From positions 1 to 33,480 of the forward strand of contig JAJYSL010000030.1 in assembly GCA_021793595.1 (NCBI GenBank): DNA of 33,480 nucleotides, in the 5' to 3' direction. Below are positions 25,006 through 33,425 of the stretch, one piece after another. The first letter of the stretch is position 1; the number at the start of each line of letters is the position of its first letter. The notes beneath the pieces were generated by a model. It worked only from the letters and a program-made list of their open reading frames with translations, had not been told where the DNA came from and ran no database searches. A program made the translations under genes and the position numbers. The stretch comes from Acidobacteriota bacterium (GTDB lineage Bacteria > Acidobacteriota > Terriglobia > Terriglobales > Acidobacteriaceae).

Positions 25006-25017
25006 CGTGTCACCACA
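25006..25017 (-). repeat. Candidate right terminal inverted repeat of the IS
   Basis: CGTGTCACCACA on the plus strand, read inverted as TGTGGTGACACG; it matches the left end at 10 of 12 positions. Confidence 0.5.
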
Positions 25018-25118
25018 CGATTTTCAAAGCTGCAACATGCTGATAATGGATCGCTTCCCAAATCATGGTGTAGAAGATGAGTCATACACGATTCAACTCC
25101 GCAGGAAGGCAAGAAAAA

Positions 25119-25151
25119 GCCTGAGGCCCGCGACAACTGCGGATCTCAGGC
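25119..25151 (-). terminator. Rho-independent terminator for the Spy-like gene
   Basis: GCCTGAG (25119-25125) pairs with CTCAGGC (25145-25151), with an inner CCGC/GCGG stem (25128-25131 with 25139-25142). On the minus strand the hairpin is followed directly by TTTTTCTT, just past the stop of the Spy-like gene. On the plus strand a weaker TTCTTTCTT follows, so it may act in both directions. Confidence 0.85.
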
Positions 25152-25173
25152 CGTTCTTTCTTCCTTGAGCTAT

Positions 25174-25812
25174 TTATTGACCAGACTGCGGCCCAGGGCC
25201 CTCGCCAGGGCCGCCCGGTCCAAAGTGATGGTGGAAAAACTCCTGCCGCATTTCCTGCAGCTTTAGTTTCTGATCTGGGGTCAGCGCGGCGCGCATATCC
25301 AGATGGAAATTGACATCCGCCTTGGCCTGCGCCAGTCTCGCAGCACTGATTTCTTCTAGCTTGCTGTTGATCGCGCCCCGGTCGGGAGTCTCGGCAGAGA
25401 GCAACTGTCTCAATTCCAGCTGCTTCACCTGCAGGTCCGCCCGATTGCTAATCTCAGCCTTGCGGAAGTTGAACGTTTCTGTGTGAATCTTCTGCGCCTG
25501 TTCCGGCGTCATGCCGATCCGTTCGCGAAATGCAGGATTGTTGGCCAGCCGCGCCAGCATGAATTCATGATGGCGATGCATTCTTCCCCAATCTCTGTGG
25601 CCCCATAGCATGTCTCCGCGACTCCGTGGACCGGAGCAATCCATCTGTTGTTGGTGCATGCCGCGATGCCAAAACTGTTGGTTCGGTCCAGCTTGCGACT
25701 GTGAGGGTGAAGGCGGGGGTGCCGAAGCCGGCGCAGCATTCTGTCCAAAGGCCAGAGGCAACGACACGGCGAGGGAAACGAGAGCGAGCGCAACTTTCGA
25801 GTGAATTCGCAT
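25174..25812 (-). CDS. Spy/CpxP-like periplasmic protein
   Basis: 212 residues. A signal peptide (VALALVSLAVSLPLAFG) is followed by a Pro/Gln/Ser-rich segment and a His/Arg/Trp-rich segment (HRDWGRMHRHHEF). The helical core carries two LTxxQ-type motifs, MTPEQAQKI and LTPDQKLKL, which define the family of Spy, CpxP and related heavy-metal or envelope-stress proteins. The C-terminus is His/Gly/Pro-rich (FFHHHFGPGGPGEG). Spy is an ATP-independent periplasmic chaperone; here either chaperone or metal-binding duty is possible. ATG 25812 has a GGAGAAGAAG run upstream. It is a single-gene unit ending in its own terminator, and looks native next to the transposon. Confidence 0.8.
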   Translation of the reverse strand: MRIHSKVALALVSLAVSLPLAFGQNAAPASAPPPSPSQSQAGPNQQFWHRGMHQQQMDCSGPRSRGDMLWGHRDWGRMHRHHEFMLARLANNPAFRERIGMTPEQAQKIHTETFNFRKAEISNRADLQVKQLELRQLLSAETPDRGAINSKLEEISAARLAQAKADVNFHLDMRAALTPDQKLKLQEMRQEFFHHHFGPGGPGEGPGPQSGQ

Positions 25813-26154
25813 TTCTTCTTCTCCGGTGTTTCAGGTGCATCCTGTGATCGAGTGCATCTTGATTGACCAACGTTGTTCGCTTGGCGTGACAATGTTCGAC
25901 ATTCCTGTAGACACATTCGCCGGGGGAGAGTTTCGCTTGCGGGATTGCGATTTTTTATGAGACCTGTGCGCATCTCCAAACACAATTTTCCCGCGTCTAT
26001 CTATATAGAAGGTTGTGTCGCCATACCGCGTGCTGAGGTTCGAGACGAACGTGTCCCTGGACAAGTTTCAAGCGAAAAAGGAGATGGACCAACTTGGTGA
26101 TCCCGGTCACACTCGCCAACACGCCTACCGTTTATGCTATGAATTAGGGAGCTT
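25813..26154. other. Intergenic region without a visible gene
   Basis: 342 bases between the divergently transcribed Spy-like and flavoprotein genes. It must hold both promoters. No convincing open frame, repeat or RNA fold was seen; an AGGGAG ribosome binding site for the flavoprotein gene lies at its right end. Confidence 0.5.
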
Positions 26155-27510
26155 ATGAAAACTGTGTTTGTTGTGGGCGCTGGCCCAGCGGGGTTGTTTG
26201 CCGCTCAGAAAATAGCAACGTCCGGTCACCAGGTCTTCTTGTTCAATCGGGATATCAAACCCGGTGGCCTCGCCGAGTACGGTATCTACCCGCTGAAGGA
26301 CAAGATGAAGTTCGGCTTGCGCAAGCAGTTTGCCAAGGTTCTTGCGCTGCCCAACGTCCATTATTTCGGACACGTCAAGATCGGCGAGCAGGGAGATTTA
26401 ACACTCGCGGACCTGCGAGCAATGGGGCCTTCCGCAATGGTATTTTCGTGCGGAGCCCAGGGCTATAACGCGCTTGGCCTTTCCGGAGAAAACAGCAAGG
26501 GCGTCTACTCCGCCAAAGACTTTGTCTATGCTTACAATCAACTGCCTCCCTATGCGTCCATGGACTTCTCTACTGGCAAGCGTATCGCTATTGTCGGCAT
26601 GGGCAATGTTGCCGCCGACATTATGCGCTGGCTCTTGAGAGACAAGCCGGAACGCGAAACGGAGGAAGTGATCGTCGTCGCGCGCCGCGGACCCTATGAA
26701 GCCAAGTTCGATAAAAAAGAAATCGAGCATGTGGAAGAGTACATTTCGCGTGAAGATTTTCTGCGAGAACTAGATCGCATCCGCGAAACCTGCGAGGCCT
26801 GCAACCAGGACCTGTCTCTGGAAAAGCTGGGTGCATCTACCTTCCCATTTTTGACTAAGACGTTTCCCCCAGAGGACCGTCCTAAGCTGACCTTCCGCTT
26901 TCTCTCCTCACCCAAGGAGATCATCGCCGGTCCCGACGGCCGCATCAAGAAACTTATCGTGACTGAAAATAATCTCGCCCTTCGGGCGGACGGCAGCACC
27001 CAGGCAAAAGCAACTGATCGCACCGCCGCGCTCGATGTCGATACCTTGATTTTTGCCATTGGGGACAAGCATGACCCCTCAGTCGGACTGCCCATGGGGC
27101 CGAATGGCTACGCGACTCGGCCCGGCCCGGATTCTCTGAAAGAGCCTGCGTATGAAGCCTGGGATCCCAAGTTGAATGAATCGCTGCATGGCATTTTTGT
27201 CGTTGGGTGGGCGCGTCGTGCCAGCACGGGATTGGTCGGCATCGCGCGTCACGATGGAGAAGAAGGCGCGAAAAAAGTCCTCGAGTATTTGCAGAACAAG
27301 CCAGAGTCAAGCGAGCTTTCTGCTGACGCCCTGATCGCCGCATTGCAGGCGAAAGGCGCGACTCCCGTCAGCAAGCAGGATCTGGAGATCCTCGGCCGAG
27401 TCGAAGAACAGCAGGCGCGGCAGCACAACCTCACGTCATTCAAATATTCCGACGACGCCACCATGTTGCAGGTCATCCAAACCGAACGCGAAGCATTATC
27501 GGTGCGGTAG
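26155..27510 (+). CDS. FAD-dependent ferredoxin-NADP reductase-like oxidoreductase
   Basis: 451 residues of the adrenodoxin-reductase / glutamate-synthase-small-subunit type. The N-terminal FAD-binding Rossmann motif is VVGAGPAGLFAAQ, and GGLAEYGIYP matches the family's GGLxxYGI signature. A second Rossmann motif for NAD(P), IVGMGNVAADIMRWL, is followed by VVARRGPYEAKF. HGIFVVGWARRASTGLVGIARHDG is the conserved FAD-contact segment near the C-terminus, after which a ~80-residue helical tail follows. It most likely moves electrons between NAD(P)H and a ferredoxin. ATG 26155 has AGGGAG upstream. It stands alone; an obvious partner is not seen. Confidence 0.88.
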   Translation: MKTVFVVGAGPAGLFAAQKIATSGHQVFLFNRDIKPGGLAEYGIYPLKDKMKFGLRKQFAKVLALPNVHYFGHVKIGEQGDLTLADLRAMGPSAMVFSCGAQGYNALGLSGENSKGVYSAKDFVYAYNQLPPYASMDFSTGKRIAIVGMGNVAADIMRWLLRDKPERETEEVIVVARRGPYEAKFDKKEIEHVEEYISREDFLRELDRIRETCEACNQDLSLEKLGASTFPFLTKTFPPEDRPKLTFRFLSSPKEIIAGPDGRIKKLIVTENNLALRADGSTQAKATDRTAALDVDTLIFAIGDKHDPSVGLPMGPNGYATRPGPDSLKEPAYEAWDPKLNESLHGIFVVGWARRASTGLVGIARHDGEEGAKKVLEYLQNKPESSELSADALIAALQAKGATPVSKQDLEILGRVEEQQARQHNLTSFKYSDDATMLQVIQTEREALSVR

Positions 27511-27586
27511 CGGCTCTCGCAGCCTCGTACCTTGCTGCTACTTCACCGTCTTCCGCGCAATCCCATCCAGCGTCTCGATCACGCCT

Positions 27587-28153
27587 CATTGCGTCGTCGC
27601 CGGTCCCGAGGCCGGCTTTGGTAGTACGTGAATGGTATGCAGCCAAGCCTCCGCCAACTGCGGCCAATGCGTAATCGGCAATGCCGTCGGCCGCAATCCA
27701 TACCCATGCCCGCCTTGCGTATAAATATGCATTTCCGCGGGGACCTCGGCATGTTTTCAGCGCCATAAAATACACAATTGAGTTTTCTACGTGGACCGGG
27801 TCATCCTCTGCCTGCACCAGAAATGTCGGCGGCGTCTGCGCTGTTACCTGAATCGCCGGATTCGGCTCAAAGTTCTTTTCTGCCGGCGCCAGGTAGGCTG
27901 GATAAATGACGATCGCGAAGTCAGGCCGACAACTCACTTGGTCGGCGGTATCGACGGTGGCATAGATGCGTTGATCGAAGTGCGTGCTCAATGCGGCGGC
28001 CAGGTATCCTCCCGCGGAAAAGCCCAGTACCCCGATCCGATTTGGGTCGATATGCCATGCACTCGCATGTTCGCGCACCATGCCGAGCGCGCGCTGCGCA
28101 TCCTCTAACGCCGCCGGGGATTTCGGATACGGTCCGGAGTCTCCTTCACCTTT
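27587..28153 (-). pseudogene. Alpha/beta-hydrolase (acetyl esterase-like) remnant, truncated and frameshifted
   Basis: The minus strand encodes the C-terminal two-thirds of an esterase/lipase-type hydrolase: ALEDAQRALGMVREHA, nucleophile motif VLGFSAGGYLAAALS, RPDFAIVIYPAYL, and acid region VQAEDDPVHVENS. Near 27745-27755 the frame breaks by one base. The continuation in the next frame reads AEVPAEMHIYTQGGHGYGLRP, with the catalytic His, then ITHWPQLAEAWL to TGA at 27587. The N-terminal third with the oxyanion HGGG region is missing: the homologous part begins just at the histidine kinase stop (28146). Catalytic Ser, Asp and His all survive but in two frames, so it should be inactive. Confidence 0.8.
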
Positions 28154-29279
28154 TGAGGCTTGAAAACCCCGCAACATTGGCATCGGTGCCGCTGGATTGA
28201 TTTCCTGATGGCAAGAAAACACGCGCCTCCGTGCCACGATTACCGGCTGCCGTACTGCTGGTGATCGCAATCCATCCACCATGCTTGGCGATCAGCTGCT
28301 TCGCCACCCATAAGCCGATGCCCGTGCCGTGTCGTTCCTTGGTGGTGAAGAACGGTTCAAAGATTCGTGTCAGGTGTTCCGCCTCAATCCCGGCGCCGTC
28401 ATCGCGGATCAGAATCTGTATGCCCGCCGTTCTCGCAACACTCGTTTCCCGTGACTCGACGTGAAGCGAGCCTCCCGGCTCCATCGCGTCGATGGCGTTG
28501 GCAATAATGTTGGAGAAGACCTGCAGCAGCTCCCCACGGCTCGCCTTCAGCGGACGATGCGCCTCCAATTCACAGTCCACCGCGATGTTTTTGGTCGTCA
28601 GCTTCGATCGATAGACAGCAAGAACATTCTGCAGCAGTTCGTCCACCACCACATCGACGGGGGTGCCGGTATCGCGATAGAAACCGAGCGTCTGCCGTGC
28701 AATATGGGAGACGCGCTCCAGTTCCTTTTCGGCCGTCTCCAGATAGTCGTGGGTTTCGCTGTCGCGCAGGCAGCTTTCGCGAGCCAGATAAATCAGGTTC
28801 AATACCGCTTCCAGCGGGTTGTTGATTTCGTGTGCGATTGTGGCCGCCATGCGTCCGGCGGCCGCTAATTTTTCCGACTGGATCAGCGACCGTTCCATCT
28901 GCTTTCTCGCAGTAATGTCCCGGGCGATTTTCGAGCTGCCGATGACCCGGCCGGCGCCGTCTCTGACCGGAGAAATCGTTAGCGAGACCTCAATTCGCCG
29001 CCCCGCCTTGGTGATTCTCGTCGTCTCGTAATGCTCAAGCCGCTGTCCAGCCCTCAATTTCCGCAGGATCTCGTCTTCCTCGGAATATAGCTCACGGGGA
29101 ATCAGGCGCAGAATCGACTGCCCGACAATCTCCTCCGCCGTGTATCCATACATGCGCTGGGCAGCCTTATTCCAGCTGGTGATGATGCCATTCAAATCCT
29201 TGCTAATAATGGCGTCTTCTGAGGAGTCGATAATGGCCGCCAGCAGCAGGAGCGGATCCTCAGTGATGGAGGCTTGCAT
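28146..29279 (-). CDS. Cytoplasmic PAS-domain sensor histidine kinase
   Basis: About 377 residues from ATG 29279. A PAS domain covers about residues 10-125 (IIDSSEDAIISKDLNGII, WNKAAQRMYGYTAEEIVG, then the PAC part SSKIARDITARKQ). The dimerisation box AAAGRMAATIAHEINNPLEA carries the phosphorylated His. The ATP-binding domain shows NIIANAIDAM, IRDDGAGI, FEPFFTTKERHGTGIGLW and GTEARVFLP. No membrane segment is seen, so it senses a cytoplasmic signal. The frame opens at 29465 and GTG 29318 is a further option; the PAS boundary favours the later start, though its ribosome binding site is weak. No response regulator is adjacent. The last bases abut a broken hydrolase gene. Confidence 0.87.
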   Translation of the reverse strand: MQASITEDPLLLLAAIIDSSEDAIISKDLNGIITSWNKAAQRMYGYTAEEIVGQSILRLIPRELYSEEDEILRKLRAGQRLEHYETTRITKAGRRIEVSLTISPVRDGAGRVIGSSKIARDITARKQMERSLIQSEKLAAAGRMAATIAHEINNPLEAVLNLIYLARESCLRDSETHDYLETAEKELERVSHIARQTLGFYRDTGTPVDVVVDELLQNVLAVYRSKLTTKNIAVDCELEAHRPLKASRGELLQVFSNIIANAIDAMEPGGSLHVESRETSVARTAGIQILIRDDGAGIEAEHLTRIFEPFFTTKERHGTGIGLWVAKQLIAKHGGWIAITSSTAAGNRGTEARVFLPSGNQSSGTDANVAGFSSLKR

Positions 29280-29477
29280 GTCGGGATGCTTCTGGGGTGC
29301 TTTCGGGATATCAATCACAAAATGCGCTCCGGCCGTTGGAACTGGCCAAGGGAGGATCGCGCCTCTTCCGCGGAGCCCGTTCCCGACCTCTGTGTCATCC
29401 ACTTGGATGCATTCGGAGCCGCTCACGGAAGGGGAAAATGCGGCAGGCTGCCGGGTTAGAACCAATGATTGACCCAG

Positions 29478-31535
29478 TCATCCGGTTGGGGAACCCGCAA
29501 ATTCTTCCGTCAGCCAGGTTTCAAATCCCTGCAGGCTTTGCGAGCGGTGCAGAAAATTCTGCACCAGCGTTTCTCCCGGTTGCGAGCCGCCCGGCTCCAG
29601 CACTTCTTTTCGATAGCGCAACGCCGCCCGTCCCTCCACCAGATTGTTCGCGTCGAATTGCTGAAAGAAATCGAGAGCGATCACTTTGTCGAATAAGTAG
29701 GTGTAATAGTTCGACGAATATCCCACCAGGTGCGTGAAGCTCGAATACAGCCGGTTGCCTTCGACCCACGTATACGGCAGCGCGGCCGTATAGCCTGCGT
29801 GCATCAGTGTGTCCAGGTCAATCGTAGCCGGGTCAATGCTATGCAGATCAAGCGAAAAGCGCGTGTAGAACAGCTGGCCGCGAACACCATTGCCGCGGCC
29901 AAATGCGCTCGCTCGATTCATCCTCGCCACAAGTTCCGCCGGGATCGGCTCGCCGGTCTCATAGTGCCGCGCAAATCCCGCCAGCAACTTCGCGTTGCGG
30001 AAGAATTCTTCCAGCAGCTGTGAAGGCACTTCAACAAAGTCGCCTTCCGTCGCGATGCCACTTACTCCCGCCCACCTCTGCTGTCCGCCCAGGATGGCGT
30101 GCATCAGGTGTCCAAACTCATGAAAGAACGTCACCACATCGGAATACTGCATCAACCCCGGATCCGCAGCCCCGCTCGCATTGCCCCCAGGAAAATTACA
30201 AATCAGCGCCGCTTCCGGAACCTGCACGCCCGCAATTCCAGGCACCAGCGGAAATGCGGAAAACCATTTGTCCTTGCCTTCGCGCGGATGCATGTCCAGA
30301 TAAAACCGGCCGATTTTCTGCGCCTGCTTCGCCCTCTCATTCTTCGCTTCAGCCGGATGATCGTACACATCCCACGCCGTCACGGAGCTATCCCAGCGTG
30401 CCGCGGCATCCGGTCCTTCCAGAGGCGCCGGACGAAACTCCACATGAAACAATTTCGCCGCTGTGTCGAGGATGCCTTGCTGCACGCGCTCGTACGGGAA
30501 GTAGGGTCGCACCGACTGCGAATCGAAATCGAATGCCGTCCTTCGATATTGCTCGTACCAGTACATCGCGCTCGAGGCATCAATCGCGGTCAGTCCAGGC
30601 CGCTGTCCCCGCGCGAACTCCAGCACCATCGCATATTCGCGCGCCGCTCCCTCGGTCGAGGCTGCATCCAGCTCTGCCAGAAACGCTTTCACCCTTGCCG
30701 CCGAGCCCATCATCTGGTCCGCCGTCGCCAGGTCCGCCCATGATTCAAATCCCAGTGTGTTGGCCAGTTGCTTCCGCGTCGCAAGAATGTCCATCAGGAT
30801 CGACTTGTTCGCCGGATAGGCACGTGTGTTGTACGCCAAAAACATCCGCCGTCGCAACGCATCGTTTTTGGCATACGTCATCACTGGCTGGTAATCCGGA
30901 TAGTCTGTCGTCAGCGTTCGATGGCCATCGGCATCGGGTACGTGGCGCGCCAGAAAATCTTCCGGCAAACCTTCCAGCTCCGCCGCATCCACCACCACGG
31001 TGTTGCCTTGTTCCTGCACATTGCGACCAAACGTCAAGCCAAGCTCCGTAATGCGCTCCTGCAATTGCTGAATTCGTTCCCGCGTCGCTTGATCCTTATC
31101 CACGCCCGCCAACCGGTACTGCAACAGTGTCCGCTCCAAATAATGTTTTGTGGCGGCGTCGATATTTGACGTGTCAATGGAAGACAGCGCCAGATAGACC
31201 TGCGGATTCAGCGAAAGCTGCACCGCTGCCTCTGAAACCGCCTGCACCATGGCTTCCGCCTGGGTACGAACCGGCTTCTCCTGACAAACGGAGTGCAGCA
31301 ATCCTGCTTCCGAGCCTGCAATCGCCAGCACGCCGACGGCTTGATCGTATGGAGCCAGCGTGTTATCGACTGTTCGCGGCTCCTGAACTGTGAGAAGCTG
31401 ATCGATGGCGGTTTGATGGGCGCGTAAATGGCGGTCAACCCAGGTTTTCAGGCTGCCAGGGGTCAGGTCGCCGGCCCAGGCGTGCAGATCATCTTGGAGC
31501 GGTTCGGCGGCTGAATTTGATAAATCATTTAGCAT
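29478..31535 (-). CDS. M3-family zinc oligopeptidase (thimet oligopeptidase-like)
   Basis: About 685 residues, the usual length for M3 peptidases, which cut short peptides in the cytoplasm. The zinc site is FFHEFGHLMH, with the third ligand in the EVPSQLLEEFF helix 25 residues later. Other family segments include LGFESWADL, GRFYLDMHPREGKDKW, LICNFPGG, FSLDLH and YYTYLFDKVIALDFFQQF near the end. There is no signal peptide. ATG 31535 is chosen over TTG 31544; neither has a clear ribosome binding site. It lies divergent to the AroDE gene and 198 bases upstream of the histidine kinase. Confidence 0.93.
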   Translation of the reverse strand: MLNDLSNSAAEPLQDDLHAWAGDLTPGSLKTWVDRHLRAHQTAIDQLLTVQEPRTVDNTLAPYDQAVGVLAIAGSEAGLLHSVCQEKPVRTQAEAMVQAVSEAAVQLSLNPQVYLALSSIDTSNIDAATKHYLERTLLQYRLAGVDKDQATRERIQQLQERITELGLTFGRNVQEQGNTVVVDAAELEGLPEDFLARHVPDADGHRTLTTDYPDYQPVMTYAKNDALRRRMFLAYNTRAYPANKSILMDILATRKQLANTLGFESWADLATADQMMGSAARVKAFLAELDAASTEGAAREYAMVLEFARGQRPGLTAIDASSAMYWYEQYRRTAFDFDSQSVRPYFPYERVQQGILDTAAKLFHVEFRPAPLEGPDAAARWDSSVTAWDVYDHPAEAKNERAKQAQKIGRFYLDMHPREGKDKWFSAFPLVPGIAGVQVPEAALICNFPGGNASGAADPGLMQYSDVVTFFHEFGHLMHAILGGQQRWAGVSGIATEGDFVEVPSQLLEEFFRNAKLLAGFARHYETGEPIPAELVARMNRASAFGRGNGVRGQLFYTRFSLDLHSIDPATIDLDTLMHAGYTAALPYTWVEGNRLYSSFTHLVGYSSNYYTYLFDKVIALDFFQQFDANNLVEGRAALRYRKEVLEPGGSQPGETLVQNFLHRSQSLQGFETWLTEEFAGSPTG

Positions 31536-31853
31536 AAGGAGCAATTCCGTTCTACATTCAACGTGTCAGCAGTTGCATGGGTCAACGTGGCCCAGCCATC
31601 TGCCCACTTTTTATAGTAAAGAACTTCTGCGCGGGCGAAGGCCGAGCGCAGGATTGGTTGCAGCGAAAGCGCCCCCACCGCATCTTAATTTTGTAGGCGA
31701 AAGCTTGCAGAATCAACGAGAAAGAGAATTCTCGAGACCGCCGAATGACCCGCTCGTAGGGTACGGAAGTGCTGGTTCCTTCAGCCCTGAGGTTGCATCA
31801 GACCGCAACCCTGATACTATGCCACAGTTGCACCCGAATAAGGGTGCGGGAAA
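31536..31853. other. Divergent intergenic region
   Basis: 318 bases between the M3 peptidase and AroDE genes. It must contain both promoters. A 94-codon open frame crosses it on the plus strand but has no family likeness, and its composition looks random. No repeat or riboswitch-like fold was recognised. Confidence 0.45.
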
Positions 31854-33425
31854 ATGATCATGACAGACTCCGCTCAGAATGTAAGTTTGCACTATCTTCG
31901 CTCGCGGCTTGGCCGCATTTGCGTTGCAATTATTGGCAATACACCCCAGGAAATGCTGGATAAGGCCGAGGAGGCGGTTCGCGAGAACACCTTGATCGAG
32001 TTTCGGCTGGATTATCTGCCCAAGCCTCTCGCCGCGCTCCCTAAATTGAAGAATTTTCTCGAGTTGCGCCGCGAAGTGACCGCCATCGCCACCTGTCGCC
32101 GCAAAGTGAATGGTGGAAAATTCACCGGTTCCATTGCCAGCGAGTTAGAGGTCCAGGTGAAAGCCGCCGCCGCCGGTTTCGACCTGCTGGATGTGGAATT
32201 GCAGACCGCCGAAGCCTTGAAGCCCGCCGACTGGAAGAAGCTGCGCGCTACCGGAGCTGCCTTGCTGATCTCCTATCACGACTTCAAAATGACCAAGGAC
32301 CTGGAGAAGATCTACGCCCGCATTAAGCCGCTGCACCCGGATTTCATCAAGATTGTGACCACCGCGCGCAACCTGGCCGACAACGTCACCATGATGCGCT
32401 TCCTGGAATCCAAACGCGATGAAGGCAATGTGATCGGCATTTGCATGGGCGACTACGGCGTCATCAGCCGTGTGCTCGGCCTGCGTTCCGGCAGCCGGTT
32501 CACCTTTGCCTCCGCCACTCTCGGAGAGGAAACCGCGCCCGGGCAAATCGCCGCACGCACGCTGACAGAGGCTTATCGCGCCGACCAGGTTGACGCGGGG
32601 ACCAAGGTGTATGGCGTTGCCGGCAATCCCGTTCTCCACTCTTTATCTCCTGCCATGATGAACACCGCCTTTCATCGGGAAACCGTCAATGCTGTCTACT
32701 TAGCGCTTCAAACCGACAGCCTGGCGGATTTGCTGCTATTAATTCGCGAGGTTCCCGTACAAGGAGTTAGCGTTACGATGCCGTTCAAGCAAGAGATAAT
32801 GAAACACCTGGACAGAACAGACGCGCTTTCCCAGAAGATCGGGGCTTGCAATACCATCGTCCGTTCACAGGATGGCAAGCTGATCGGGTACAACACCGAT
32901 GTCGCCGGGGTGATTCGACCTCTGGAACAACGGATGGACTTACGGAAGGCAAAAATTCTGCTGTTAGGAGCCGGAGGAGCGGCGCGGGCAGCAGCGTTTG
33001 CTTTAAGACAACGCGGTGCCGATGTATTTATCCTGAATCGCACACCACAGACCGCGCAAAAGCTGGCGCGGGAGGCGGACGCGAAGACGGTTCGGCGCGA
33101 TCAGGTCGCCAAAACAAGTTTCGATGTCATTTTGAATGCAACGTCGGTCGGGATGGTAGGCAGTAAACAACAGACCATTCTGGAGGAAAAGGAGCTGAAC
33201 GCCAAGTTGGTTTTCGACATGGTGTACAGCCCGATGGACACTCCGTTATTGCGCATGGCCCGCAGCAAAGGGTTGGCAGTGATTACAGGTGCGGAGATGT
33301 TCGTTCAGCAGGGGGCAGAGCAATTCCAGCTTTGGACTGGTAAGCCCGCCCCGAGAGAAGATATGTGGCGCGTAGTGACCCATGCTCTGCGCTCCCGCAC
33401 CGAAACGGGGAAACAAGATGTTTAA
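31854..33425 (+). CDS. aroDE: Bifunctional 3-dehydroquinate dehydratase / shikimate dehydrogenase
   Basis: 523 residues fusing two consecutive shikimate-pathway steps. The N-terminal half (about 15-240) is type I dehydroquinase: EFRLDYL, ATCRRKVNGG, catalytic His in LLISYHDF, and the Schiff-base Lys in FIKIVTTA. The C-terminal half (about 250-515) is AroE: GVAGNPVLHSLSPAMMNTAF, VSVTMPFKQEIM with the catalytic Lys, GACNTIV, GYNTDVAG, nucleotide-binding LLGAGGAARAAAFAL, NATSVGM and GAEMFVQQGAEQF. The pair converts 3-dehydroquinate to shikimate with NADPH. Such fusions are known in plants, chlamydiae and some bacteria. Start ATG 31854 follows GGGAAA; ATG 31860 is equally possible. The stop overlaps a possible next gene by eight bases. 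Confidence 0.95.
   Translation: MIMTDSAQNVSLHYLRSRLGRICVAIIGNTPQEMLDKAEEAVRENTLIEFRLDYLPKPLAALPKLKNFLELRREVTAIATCRRKVNGGKFTGSIASELEVQVKAAAAGFDLLDVELQTAEALKPADWKKLRATGAALLISYHDFKMTKDLEKIYARIKPLHPDFIKIVTTARNLADNVTMMRFLESKRDEGNVIGICMGDYGVISRVLGLRSGSRFTFASATLGEETAPGQIAARTLTEAYRADQVDAGTKVYGVAGNPVLHSLSPAMMNTAFHRETVNAVYLALQTDSLADLLLLIREVPVQGVSVTMPFKQEIMKHLDRTDALSQKIGACNTIVRSQDGKLIGYNTDVAGVIRPLEQRMDLRKAKILLLGAGGAARAAAFALRQRGADVFILNRTPQTAQKLAREADAKTVRRDQVAKTSFDVILNATSVGMVGSKQQTILEEKELNAKLVFDMVYSPMDTPLLRMARSKGLAVITGAEMFVQQGAEQFQLWTGKPAPREDMWRVVTHALRSRTETGKQDV

Larger units (their letters stand above)
23234..25017 (+). mobile_element. IS1634-family insertion sequence, apparently complete
   Basis: About 1.78 kb containing one intact transposase gene. 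Candidate terminal inverted repeats are TGTAGTGTCACG at 23234-23245 and CGTGTCACCACA at 25006-25017 (10 of 12 bases match when inverted). Element length and single-gene layout are usual for the family. A target-site duplication could not be fixed by eye: TTCAAA occurs at both outer flanks (23227-23232 and 25023-25028) but is not immediately adjacent on the right, so the exact ends may be off by a few bases. Confidence 0.7.

Noticed and set aside
29903..31051. 382-codon plus-strand frame opposite the M3 peptidase
   Set aside because: Pro/Ser/Arg-rich shadow of a well-supported zinc peptidase gene; no family features.
31573..31857. 94-codon frame upstream of AroDE
   Set aside because: No ribosome binding site and random-looking composition in a divergent promoter region.
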